The notes: generated from the letters alone by a model not told the origin. A stretch of 7,525 bases of DNA from Thermoanaerobacterium sp. (GCA_029960905.1 JASBVU010000087.1:1-7525), one strand, 5' to 3'. Shown: positions 1 through 6,963, counted from the first letter of the stretch. Program-made: numbers and translations.

Positions 1-269
1 TCACACACACCGTTGTCAGCCTGTATCATTATGTTGTTGCCGTCTACCGTATATTTAAAGTCAGAATATCCTTTGTTTAATAGATACTCCTTTACTGCAT
101 TAACACCACCATCACCACTTGCAACAAGCGTCTTTTTACCCACAAAGTCACCATTGACGTATACATTTAATTCATCCTGTGATTTCTTTAAAAGTGAATC
201 TTCTTCATAAGTCGTCATAGCACTAATAATGCCTGGAGCTATGGTATTTTGTCCGTTTAAATTAATCAT
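1..269 (-). CDS. Unrecognised small protein, 3' end cut by window edge
   Basis: I do not recognise this protein. The frame is open for 89 codons from ATG at 269 to the left edge without a stop, so the C-terminus is missing. The start is well supported: GAGGTGA lies at 273-279 on the minus strand, a few bases before the ATG. The protein begins MINLNGQNTIAPG and is hydrophilic. It has no signal peptide or membrane segment, and a stretch rich in Gly, Asp and Asn (VASGDGGVNAVKEYL) in its middle. It lies 76 bases downstream of the ABC permease on the same strand, with a possible weak terminator between, so it may not belong to the quinone/transport operon. The opposite-strand open frame at 13-210 is a shadow of this gene. 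That it is a real gene is fairly sure; its function is unknown. Confidence 0.65.
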   Translation of the reverse strand, partial: MINLNGQNTIAPGIISAMTTYEEDSLLKKSQDELNVYVNGDFVGKKTLVASGDGGVNAVKEYLLNKGYSDFKYTVDGNNIMIQADNGVC

Positions 270-325
270 GAAATCACCTCACAGGATATTCTATACATCT
301 TTTAATAAAGATATTCCCTAAAAAG

Positions 326-341
326 TTTATCATTTGATAAA
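326..341 (-). terminator. Possible weak terminator after the ABC permease gene
   Basis: Read on the minus strand, TTTATC-AAAT-GATAAA forms a 6-bp stem with a 4-nt loop, starting 4 bases after the permease stop and followed by CTTTTTAG. A second small inverted repeat, ATCTTT/AAAGAT, lies at 297-312. Both stems are AT-only or nearly so and would be unstable, especially in a thermophile, so this may only attenuate. It is the only visible candidate for the end of the operon before the small gene at the left edge. Confidence 0.3.
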
Positions 342-345
342 TTTT

Positions 346-1083
346 TTACCATCTGCAAAAAATAAATTCTAAAAAATCGATTACTGAAAATAGGACAATC
401 CCCATTAGACTTAAAACTATTATCCCTGAATACATGTCTAAGTAATTTACCCTCATCCACGAGTCCATCATAAAGTAACCAATACCGTACTCTGTCCCAA
501 ACGTCTCTGTAAAAAACAGCACAGATATCGCTGTTCCCAAAGCCACTCTTATTGAAGTCAAGATGTTTATTAAAGACGCCGGAATTATAACTTCTCTTAA
601 AAGTTGAAACCATGAGCCACCTAAAGAATATATAGAGTAATACATGCTTTCAGGAATACCCTTGACAGCATCTCTCAGTGAAACAATGACTTGAAATACA
701 ACAATAACTGTAATCATAAAAATTTTTGACATTTCCCCAAGGCCAAATAAAAGCATGACAATCGGAAGAAAAGCAATTTTAGGTATGGGATAAATTAAAT
801 ATACAATTGGCGATAACAATTTGTCTATTCTACTAAAGTATCCCATTACAATGCCAGTAGGAACCCCAATTATTAAAGATAATAAAATACCCATCAAAAT
901 TCTAAATAAGCTGTACTCTACATGAATCATTATTTTACTTTTAAATGTTTTTGATAAATTTTCTAGGACTAGTATAGGAGAAGGAATTAAATTGATATTA
1001 ACTATTTGCGATATCATATACCATAACAAAAATATTATAAGTAAAGCATAAAAATATTCAAAAGCTTTTCTATCAAATTTCAA
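346..1083 (-). CDS. ABC transporter permease, SsuC/TauC/NrtB (BPD_transp_1) family
   Basis: This is the inner-membrane channel subunit of an ABC importer of the nitrate/sulfonate/taurine/NMT1 class. About 245 residues are typical for the family. Hydrophobic segments lie near residues 10-27, 61-83, 91-112, 116-135 and 216-238. The cytoplasmic coupling (EAA-type) loop is visible around residues 147-180, with YSLGGSWFQLLREVIIPAS, and would contact the ATPase encoded just upstream. Start choice: the first ATG (1092) has GAGG only 1-2 bases in front of it. TTG at 1083 has the same GAGG about 10 bases upstream and forms a TTGA overlap with the ATPase stop, the usual geometry of translational coupling, so I prefer TTG; ATG at 1092 would add three residues. 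The family is certain. The substrate is not readable from the permease. Confidence 0.93.
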   Translation of the reverse strand: MKFDRKAFEYFYALLIIFLLWYMISQIVNINLIPSPILVLENLSKTFKSKIMIHVEYSLFRILMGILLSLIIGVPTGIVMGYFSRIDKLLSPIVYLIYPIPKIAFLPIVMLLFGLGEMSKIFMITVIVVFQVIVSLRDAVKGIPESMYYSIYSLGGSWFQLLREVIIPASLINILTSIRVALGTAISVLFFTETFGTEYGIGYFMMDSWMRVNYLDMYSGIIVLSLMGIVLFSVIDFLEFIFCRW

Positions 1084-1832
1084 GTTGACCATTCCTCTTT
1101 AATATCTTTTCTGATTTTTATCGTCAAATCGTAAAATTCTCTACAAAGCCTTTTATCCTTCAACCCATACGTTTCATTATGAATAATTTGTTTAATTGTT
1201 CCTGGTGATTTAGACATTACAGCTATCTTTTTACCAATATAAACAGCTTCTTCTATACTGTGGGTAACAAAGATAGTTGAGACTTTGTATTCTTTTTGAA
1301 TCTCTATGAAAAGTTCCTGCATCTCTTCTCTAGTTATTTCATCAAGGGCAGAAAATGGCTCATCCATAAGCAAAATATCTGGTTTTAAAATAAGCGCTCT
1401 TGCTATTGCGACTCTCTGCCTCTGTCCGCCGCTTAATTTTTGTGGATACCTTCTAATAAATTCTTTTAATCCTAATCTGTCTAAAATAAATAAAGCATAA
1501 TCTCTGTCATCACTAGTCAACCTTGACTTTACTTTAAGTCCTAGTACAGCATTTTCATATACGTTTTTCCAAGGAAGCAACCCATAATCCTGAAGTACTA
1601 ACCCTATTCTATGCTTTTTTGTATTAACTTTTTCTCCATTGATAGTAACTTTGCCCTCATATGTATTAATTATGCCTGACAAAACATGTAAGAGGGTTGA
1701 CTTTCCACAGCCTGATGGACCAACCAATGCCAAAATGTCCCCGTCATCAACATTTAAATTTATATTCTTTAAAGCTGTAAAATAGCCTTCATTAGTCCTG
1801 TACCGCACTGTCAACCCTTCAACTTTCACCAT
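1080..1832 (-). CDS. ABC transporter ATP-binding protein, SsuB/TauB/NrtD family
   Basis: This ATPase powers the importer together with the permease downstream and the lipoprotein upstream. It has 250 residues, the usual length. All nucleotide-binding motifs are intact: Walker A GPSGCGKST (38-46), Q-loop glutamine at 81 in VLQDYGLLPW, signature LSGGQ (133-137), Walker B ILLMDEP with catalytic Glu (153-159), D-loop SALD, and switch His at 191 (VTHSIEEA). It is a single ABC domain with no regulatory C-terminal extension. The ATG at 1832 has GAGGAG about 9 bases upstream. The gap after the lipoprotein gene is 32 bases, and the end overlaps the permease start. The QDYGLLPW and VTHSIEEA stretches fit the nitrate/sulfonate/taurine branch, which carries many unrelated small anions and heterocycles, so the substrate cannot be deduced. 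Confidence 0.95.
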   Translation of the reverse strand: MVKVEGLTVRYRTNEGYFTALKNINLNVDDGDILALVGPSGCGKSTLLHVLSGIINTYEGKVTINGEKVNTKKHRIGLVLQDYGLLPWKNVYENAVLGLKVKSRLTSDDRDYALFILDRLGLKEFIRRYPQKLSGGQRQRVAIARALILKPDILLMDEPFSALDEITREEMQELFIEIQKEYKVSTIFVTHSIEEAVYIGKKIAVMSKSPGTIKQIIHNETYGLKDKRLCREFYDLTIKIRKDIKEEWST

Positions 1833-1864
1833 TTGTGATTTCTCCTCTTCATTAAATCAAAAAA

Positions 1865-2806
1865 TTACTTGATAAATTCATCTGTAACCAAATCGCTATA
1901 GTTGTAGTTATTTTTAATTAGACCTTTATCTGTAAGCCACTTTATAACATCATCAAAGTCTTTTTTATCTGGCAATGCCGCCTTTTGATAAACAGGCAGT
2001 TTTAAAGTATTTTTTATCTCTTTTGGAAATCCTCCATCTTCTATTACTTTATCTATGTAAGCTGACTTAGGCTCTTTGTTTAAATAATCGACTGCTTTGT
2101 TATAAGCGATATAAAAGGCTTTTATCTCGCTTTTTTTCGAGTCTATGGCACTACTTGTAAAAAGCAGCACACCTGGATTTATGCCAAGATTATTGGAATT
2201 GTCAAGCATCTTAGAACCATTCATCATGGCTACTGTCGCAAGTGCATTGGGAAGTGTTGCTGCATCTACTTTTCCATTTTGTAGCATTTCCAACCTTGTA
2301 GGCATTTGTGGTATAGATACTTTATTAACATCTTTATCTGTCAGTCCAGCCTTTTTTAAAATCATGTCTGTCACGTACTCTATCAAAGTATTTTTAGATA
2401 TAGCGATACTTTTACCTTTTAAATCCTGAAGGTTATTAATGCTTTCATCCTTATTAACAAGCAAATCATACGTACCATTTGTCAATGATGTAATCTTGAC
2501 ATTAAATCCACCATCATTTGCAAACGCTGCAGCCATTATATCAGATATTGCACCGTCAATTTTTTCGCTTTGAAGTGCACTATCCCTCTCTTGCGCACTT
2601 TTAAACTGCTCTATATTGACATTCAAATTCTCATCTTTAAAATATCCCTGTTCTTTCGCTATTAAAACTGGAATTGAGTCTGTATCTTGAAGTATTCCAA
2701 TATTTAAAGTTTGCAATTTTGCACTGCTTGTCTTTTTTTCAGTGCTGCAAGAACTTATTGTAAATATCATGATTATTAAAAGCATAACAGAAACTATTTT
2801 TTTCAT
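1865..2806 (-). CDS. ABC transporter substrate-binding lipoprotein, NMT1/SsuA-like
   Basis: This is the extracellular solute receptor of the importer. It has 313 residues, with a classical lipoprotein signal: MKK, a hydrophobic run, then a lipobox ISSC with Cys20 as the lipidated residue, leaving about 294 residues outside the membrane. The mature part starts with a strand (LNIGILQDTDSIPVLIAKEQ) followed by GYFKDENLNV. This is the usual opening of NMT1/THI5-like and nitrate/sulfonate binding proteins (…A.e.GyF…eGL.V), and DLKGKSIAISKNT near residue 130 is another hallmark. ATG at 2806 has AAAGGA about 10 bases upstream. It follows the ubiX-like gene by 38 bases on the same strand, so it is probably co-transcribed with the quinone genes. 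The fold is shared with the futalosine enzymes MqnA and MqnD, but the lipobox and the adjoining ATPase and permease argue for transport. The ligand is unknown. Confidence 0.92.
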   Translation of the reverse strand: MKKIVSVMLLIIMIFTISSCSTEKKTSSAKLQTLNIGILQDTDSIPVLIAKEQGYFKDENLNVNIEQFKSAQERDSALQSEKIDGAISDIMAAAFANDGGFNVKITSLTNGTYDLLVNKDESINNLQDLKGKSIAISKNTLIEYVTDMILKKAGLTDKDVNKVSIPQMPTRLEMLQNGKVDAATLPNALATVAMMNGSKMLDNSNNLGINPGVLLFTSSAIDSKKSEIKAFYIAYNKAVDYLNKEPKSAYIDKVIEDGGFPKEIKNTLKLPVYQKAALPDKKDFDDVIKWLTDKGLIKNNYNYSDLVTDEFIK

Positions 2807-2844
2807 AAATACCCATTCCTTTCTTTAAAAATATTAAATGCATT

Positions 2845-3417
2845 TTAATTCCAGCGATTATATAAATCATTTTCTATTCCTAGTACATCAAGGACTCTTC
2901 CAACTATGAAGTTTACCATATCATCTACAGATGAAGGTTTATTATAAAAAGTCATTACTGCTGGAAGAATATAAGCTCCTATTTCACTTAATGCAGCCAT
3001 ATTTTTTAAGTGTATCAGGTTAAATGGAGTTTCTCGAGGCACAATTATCAACTTTCTTTTTTCTTTTAAGCATACATCTGCTGATCTATGTATAAGGTTA
3101 CTTGAAATACCACATGCAATGCTTGAAAGAGTGCCCATAGAACATGGAATTATGACCATTCCATCTGATTTATATGATCCGCTTGCAATAGGTGCAAACA
3201 TATCATCTACATTGTAGATGTTAATTTTCTCACTAATTTTTTTAAAGTGCTGCACTACATCATCAAAAGTAAGCCCTGTTTCATATTTCATGACGCTGCA
3301 TCCGTTTTTACTTATCAAAAAATGCACCTTGCAGTCTCTTTTTAGAAGCTCTTCAATTAATCTCAAACCTAAGATGCTTCCGCTAGCGCCGGTTATTGAA
3401 ATTATATACTCTCTCAA
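2845..3417 (-). CDS. ubiX: UbiX-like flavin prenyltransferase (prenylated-FMN synthase)
   Basis: It joins dimethylallyl phosphate to FMN to make prenylated FMN, the cofactor of UbiD decarboxylases. It has 190 residues, the standard size. Visible family features are the N-terminal Rossmann-like TGASGS (9-14), PCSMGTLSS (91-99), R111 and K118 in the HRSADVCLKE stretch, PRETP (127-131), FYNKP (157-161) and R174. Arg111, Lys118, Glu129, Tyr158 and Arg174 have the same relative spacing as the active-site Arg122, Lys129, Glu140, Tyr169 and Arg185 known from Pseudomonas UbiX, so it should be active. The start is TTG at 3417; the next Met in frame is residue 43, inside the domain. A strong GAGGTGA overlaps the upstream ubiA stop codon and lies 4 bases before the TTG. 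In the futalosine naming it could be called mqnM; its partner is surely the UbiD-like protein of the same cluster. Confidence 0.95.
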   Translation of the reverse strand: MREYIISITGASGSILGLRLIEELLKRDCKVHFLISKNGCSVMKYETGLTFDDVVQHFKKISEKINIYNVDDMFAPIASGSYKSDGMVIIPCSMGTLSSIACGISSNLIHRSADVCLKEKRKLIIVPRETPFNLIHLKNMAALSEIGAYILPAVMTFYNKPSSVDDMVNFIVGRVLDVLGIENDLYNRWN

Positions 3418-3421
3418 AAGA

Positions 3422-3428
3422 TCACCTC
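3422..3428 (-). promoter_or_regulatory. Ribosome-binding site that fixes the TTG start of ubiX
   Basis: On the minus strand GAGGTGA ends 4 bases before the TTG at 3417. Its TGA is also the stop codon of the ubiA-like gene, so termination of one protein and initiation of the next share the same bases. This supports the TTG as a real start and suggests translational coupling. Confidence 0.75.
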
Positions 3429-4288
3429 ACCAAAAATGAATCTAACGTTGTAAAAACAAAAAACAAAACGCTAACGATTTGATTAATATCATACGACGCT
3501 ATCGTAACGTGCTTTAAATTGTCAGGCTTAACTATAGAATGTTCTTTATACAATAAATACCCTATTATTATAAGCCCTATCAAATACAGCCAACCCATTT
3601 TCATATAAAAATATAAATACAAAAGAAGCAATAATGCTATTACATGAAAAAATGTCGATATGAGAAGTGCATTTTTAATGCCGAATTTAACAGGTATAGA
3701 AAACAAACCGTTGTTTTTATCAAAGTTGTAATCTTGTGTGCCGTATATTATATCAAAGCCTGCCACCCAAAGCGTAACAACCGCGCCTAAAACTAATGAA
3801 GGCCAACCTATTTTACCTGTAACTGCGATCCATGCTCCAACAGGTGCACCTCCACAAGCTATTCCTAGTATTATATGGCAGGCCCATGTAAATCGCTTTG
3901 TGTATGAATATATGATAAATAAAAATAGAGCCAATGGCAATAACTTAAGACACAGTGGATTTAGCTCATAGGCTGCCAGCACTAACAGAGCAAAGCTAAA
4001 TACCACTATAAAAAGAACTTCAGAGCTTTTAACTATCCCCAACGGCAAATGCCTTCCTGCCGTTCTAGGATTTTTAGCATCTATATCCTTATCAACAAGT
4101 CTGTTTAACGCATTTGCACCGGTTCTAGCACCAATAAGTGCAATGATTATCCAAAAAAATACCCTCATCTTCGGCAAACCATTAGCAGCCCATAACATTG
4201 AAACCATTGCAAAAGGCATGGAAAAGAGAGTATGGGAAAACATGACAAGATCTGCGTACTGCTTTATCTTTTTAAATACCATATTCAT
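3422..4288 (-). CDS. UbiA-family polyprenyltransferase (MqnP-like, menaquinone late step)
   Basis: This is a membrane prenyltransferase that would attach a polyprenyl chain to an aromatic acid. With UbiD and UbiX beside it, the likely acceptor is 1,4-dihydroxy-6-naphthoate of the futalosine menaquinone route (MqnP-like). From the chosen start it has 288 residues, the normal length, with about eight or nine hydrophobic segments. Both Asp-rich Mg-diphosphate motifs are present: NRLVDKDID (N62, D66, D70), and D179-x-x-Y182 followed by Q185 D186 and D190. The frame is open from TTG 4303, but ATG 4288 has AGGA six bases upstream (4295-4298) and is preferred; ATG 4282 is possible. It overlaps the end of ubiD by 17 bases, implying coupled translation. 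A ubiquinone role (UbiA proper) is unlikely in an anaerobic Gram-positive. Family certain, exact acceptor inferred. Confidence 0.93.
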   Translation of the reverse strand: MNMVFKKIKQYADLVMFSHTLFSMPFAMVSMLWAANGLPKMRVFFWIIIALIGARTGANALNRLVDKDIDAKNPRTAGRHLPLGIVKSSEVLFIVVFSFALLVLAAYELNPLCLKLLPLALFLFIIYSYTKRFTWACHIILGIACGGAPVGAWIAVTGKIGWPSLVLGAVVTLWVAGFDIIYGTQDYNFDKNNGLFSIPVKFGIKNALLISTFFHVIALLLLLYLYFYMKMGWLYLIGLIIIGYLLYKEHSIVKPDNLKHVTIASYDINQIVSVLFFVFTTLDSFLVR

Positions 4289-5708
4289 TCCACTTCCTAT
4301 CAACCAATTCTTTTATTTCTTCTGTCATCTCTATATCATCTGGCCAATCTCGACTGTGCCCTTCTGATTTCCACTTTTTTGTCGCATCAATTCCTAACTT
4401 ATGACCGTAAAGGGGCAGTGGCGACGCATGGTCGAGGGCATCAAGAGGCCCCTCAGTAATAACTATATCTCTTGCAGCATCAATATTATTAAAAACTTTC
4501 CATGCAACAGTTGAATAATCGTGAGGATTTACATTTTTATCGACGACAATTATCAATTTTGTGTACATCATCTGTCCCATTCCCCATAATGCATTCATCA
4601 CTTTTTTTGCCTGCCCCGGGTATTCTTTATTTATAGACACTATCAAACAATTATGAAATACACCCTCCAGAGGGAAATCTATATCGATTACTTCTGGACA
4701 AACCATTTTAATAAATGGCAGAAAAATCCTCTCAGTAGCCTTTCCAAGATAGCAATCTTCCATCGGGGGTTTTCCAACAACAGTAGCAGGATACACTGGA
4801 TTTTTCTTGCGTGTAATGCACTCTACATGAAATACGGGATATAAATCCTTCAAGGAATAATACCCTGTATGATCGCCAAATGGTCCTTCCTCCCTCATTT
4901 CATTTACATCTACATAACCTTCAAGGACAAATTCCGAATTGGCTGGAACATACAAGTCGTTCGTCTTACATTTAACAATATCAACAGGACTATTTCTTAT
5001 AAAGCCTGAAAACAGCATTTCGTCAATTTCTTTAGGCAATGGCGCTGTAGCTGAATAAATCGTCGCCGGATCAGAACCGATTGCGACTGAAACCGGCATT
5101 TTCCCTCCCATTTTCTTATATTTAAGATATATCTCTCGCCCATCTTTGTGTATATGCCAGTGCATACCGGTCGTTTTTTTGTCAAATACCTGCATCCTGT
5201 ACATCCCCATATTCTGCATGTTAGTCTCAGGATCCTTTGTTATGACAAGTGGCAACGTTATAAAACGGCCTCCATCTTTTGGCCAACATTTCAAAATAGG
5301 TAGTTTATCAAGATCAGGTTCTTCAACAACTTCTTGACATGGAGCCTCCTTCACCTTTCTCGGAAATACCTTAAGAAGTCTTGATAGCTTTGGTATTGAT
5401 TTGATTTTATTTACAAGTCCTATGTACTTTGACATATCGATTATATCATATATTAAATTGGCTATGTCGTCTGTATTTGAAATTCCCAATGCCATATTAA
5501 GCCTCTCATAACTGCCAAATATATTTATAAGGACAGGATATGATGAATTTTTAACATTTTCAAACAAAAGTGCAGGTCCATTGCTTTTAACTACTCTATC
5601 TACAATCTCTGTGATCTCCAAATTGGAATCGACTTCAGTTTTAATCCTTTTTAAAAGACCTTTTTCCTCTAAAGCTTCCATAAAGTCTTGTATATCCTTA
5701 TAGTGCAT
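4272..5708 (-). CDS. ubiD: UbiD-family prenylated-FMN-dependent decarboxylase (MqnL-like)
   Basis: It removes a ring carboxylate using prenylated FMN made by the UbiX partner. In this setting the substrate is probably the prenylated dihydroxy-naphthoate of menaquinone synthesis (MqnL-like). It has 478 residues, full length for the family. Key parts are MGMYRMQ with Asn166 and Arg171 (cofactor and catalytic positions), a His-rich GMHWHIHKDG just after, and EGPFGDHTGYYS with Glu274 and Asp279. With Arg171 these form the R-E-D active-site set seen in classical UbiD (Fdc enzymes have Glu at the last site). Start: MHYKDIQDF at 5708 has AAAGAGG 7 bases upstream and matches the usual M-x-YKD-L opening. 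ATG 5711 and an in-frame TTG at 5726 are alternatives. It begins about 54 bases after fprA, past an inverted repeat. Family certain; substrate inferred from the neighbours. Confidence 0.94.
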   Translation of the reverse strand: MHYKDIQDFMEALEEKGLLKRIKTEVDSNLEITEIVDRVVKSNGPALLFENVKNSSYPVLINIFGSYERLNMALGISNTDDIANLIYDIIDMSKYIGLVNKIKSIPKLSRLLKVFPRKVKEAPCQEVVEEPDLDKLPILKCWPKDGGRFITLPLVITKDPETNMQNMGMYRMQVFDKKTTGMHWHIHKDGREIYLKYKKMGGKMPVSVAIGSDPATIYSATAPLPKEIDEMLFSGFIRNSPVDIVKCKTNDLYVPANSEFVLEGYVDVNEMREEGPFGDHTGYYSLKDLYPVFHVECITRKKNPVYPATVVGKPPMEDCYLGKATERIFLPFIKMVCPEVIDIDFPLEGVFHNCLIVSINKEYPGQAKKVMNALWGMGQMMYTKLIIVVDKNVNPHDYSTVAWKVFNNIDAARDIVITEGPLDALDHASPLPLYGHKLGIDATKKWKSEGHSRDWPDDIEMTEEIKELVDRKWNEYGI

Positions 5709-5736
5709 CATATAACCTCTTTTCAAAGATTATCTG

Positions 5737-5774
5737 AACATTAAATAAGAGCAGTAACGCTCTTATTTAATGTT
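5737..5774 (-). terminator. Perfect 16-bp inverted repeat overlapping the fprA stop: probable terminator or attenuator
   Basis: The arms AACATTAAATAAGAGC (5737-5752) and GCTCTTATTTAATGTT (5759-5774) are perfectly complementary around a 6-nt loop. On the minus strand the repeat contains the last fprA codons and its TAA. Four G/C pairs sit next to the loop, flanked by an A-rich arm on one side and a U-rich arm on the other, resembling a short GC hairpin followed by UUAUUUAAUGUU. There is no long U-run afterwards, so termination may be partial. It separates fprA from the ubiD cluster. Confidence 0.55.
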
Positions 5775-6941
5775 TGCTTCTTTATGCTTTTTAACTATAT
5801 TATCAGCTAATTCATCTAAAAGCTTATAATCTGATTCTTTTGGTAGACCTTTTATGAATACTGGTGGTATTACTTCGACTTTCAAGTTTGTAATCATGCT
5901 GGATAATTGGTCAATAGTTTTTCCGCCCCAACTGTATGACCCAACAATTGACAAAAATTTAGTTTTTGGCTTTAATGCATTTGCAAGATATGTGGCATAA
6001 ATCACCTGCGGGTGTGCCCCAGTCAGAACCGTCGGTGTACCTACGACTATTGTGGCAGCATCAACTAATGACATGGCAAGTTCACCCAGATCTGTAACTG
6101 TCAAATCAAATGGTTTTACAACGACGCCTTTTTGTGAAAGCACAGCAGTCAAATAGTCTACCATTGCTTTTACAGAGCCGTGCATTGTGACATACGGTAT
6201 AACGACTATATTCTTCGGATCATCGTATACCCAACTGTTGTAGGCATCAAATATGAATTGAGGCTTATTGTAAACCGGTCCGTGAGAAGGTGCTATGTAA
6301 TCTATTTTTAAGCTTTTGATCTTATCAAGATTCTTCTCTATGAAATTCCTAAACGGCATCATTATTTCTGCATAATATCGCTTTGCAGAGTTATAAACAT
6401 GGCATTCATCTTCCGCAAAAAGCTTTGATGTAGCTAAATGCGAACCTAAGAAATCACATGTAAACAGGATATTGTCTTCTTCAAGATATGTAAACATGGT
6501 TTCGGGCCAGTGCACCCATGGTGCATGAATAAATCTAAGAGTCTTTCCTCCAAGGGATACTTTTTCGTTGTCTTCTACTGTCATTATCTTGTCTTCAGCA
6601 ATATGCAGAAGATCCATCAAAAAAGCCTTTGCCTTTGGAGTGCATATGACTTTTGCATCAGGATACTTTTCTAAAACAAAAGGAATTCCTCCAGAATGAT
6701 CCTGTTCAGAATGATTTGATACAATATAGTCTATCCTTGGGACATCTTTTAGTTGATCCATAAGCACTTCTATTTTCATAGGATCAACCGTGTCTATCAA
6801 AGCTATCTTTTCACTACCTTCTATGAGATAAGCGTTATAGCTTGTCCCATCAGGAAGTGGAATAAGAGAGTCAAACAATCTTCTTTCAAAATGTACTGCA
6901 CCAAGTTTTGTTACACCGTCTTTGAGCTCCATTGGTTTCAT
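5763..6941 (-). CDS. fprA: Class A flavodiiron protein (FprA-type O2/NO reductase)
   Basis: This cytoplasmic enzyme reduces O2 to water and/or NO to N2O, with electrons normally from rubredoxin, and protects anaerobes from oxygen or NO. It has 392 residues, the standard two-domain class A length without rubredoxin or flavin-reductase extensions. The metallo-beta-lactamase domain (about 1-240) has a complete diiron set: H77, E79, D81 in NHSEQDH, H144 in VHWPE, D163 in CDFLGSH, and H220 in PSHGPVY. The spacings match those known for Moorella FprA at the first five ligands. The flavodoxin domain (about 245-388) shows the FMN loops TMHGS (252-256), GTPTVLTGAHP and GSYSWGGK. ATG 6941 has AAGGAGGT 7 bases upstream. 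It has its own promoter candidate, and an inverted repeat at its end may limit read-through into ubiD. O2 versus NO preference cannot be read from sequence. Confidence 0.96.
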   Translation of the reverse strand: MKPMELKDGVTKLGAVHFERRLFDSLIPLPDGTSYNAYLIEGSEKIALIDTVDPMKIEVLMDQLKDVPRIDYIVSNHSEQDHSGGIPFVLEKYPDAKVICTPKAKAFLMDLLHIAEDKIMTVEDNEKVSLGGKTLRFIHAPWVHWPETMFTYLEEDNILFTCDFLGSHLATSKLFAEDECHVYNSAKRYYAEIMMPFRNFIEKNLDKIKSLKIDYIAPSHGPVYNKPQFIFDAYNSWVYDDPKNIVVIPYVTMHGSVKAMVDYLTAVLSQKGVVVKPFDLTVTDLGELAMSLVDAATIVVGTPTVLTGAHPQVIYATYLANALKPKTKFLSIVGSYSWGGKTIDQLSSMITNLKVEVIPPVFIKGLPKESDYKLLDELADNIVKKHKEANIK

Positions 6942-6963
6942 TTTAACTACCTCCTTATCGAAT

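Noticed and set aside
13..210. Plus-strand open frame of 65 codons at the left edge
   Set aside because: It is antisense to the small minus-strand gene that has a good GAGGTGA site.
302..613. Minus-strand open frame of 103 codons inside the permease gene
   Set aside because: It lies in another frame of the ABC permease, whose membrane segments and coupling loop continue intact through this region.
1865..2806. Reading the binding protein as MqnA or MqnD, early futalosine enzymes of similar fold
   Set aside because: It has a lipoprotein signal with Cys20 and is followed directly by its ATPase and permease, so it is a transport receptor.
2836..2845. 10-bp palindrome AAATGCATTT between the ubiX-like and lipoprotein genes
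   Set aside because: It has no loop, so it does not form a hairpin, and palindromes this short are common in AT-rich DNA; no operator is claimed.
2845..5708. UbiD/UbiX as a phenolic-acid detoxification decarboxylase, or the trio as a ubiquinone pathway
   Set aside because: A UbiA-type prenyltransferase overlapping UbiD points to quinone synthesis, and ubiquinone is not expected in an anaerobic Gram-positive; menaquinone fits better, though this rests on context.
5727..5762. Separate promoter for ubiD (GATAAT on the minus strand)
   Set aside because: The -10-like GATAAT has only a 2/6 match at the -35 distance, which itself falls in the hairpin; not enough to call.
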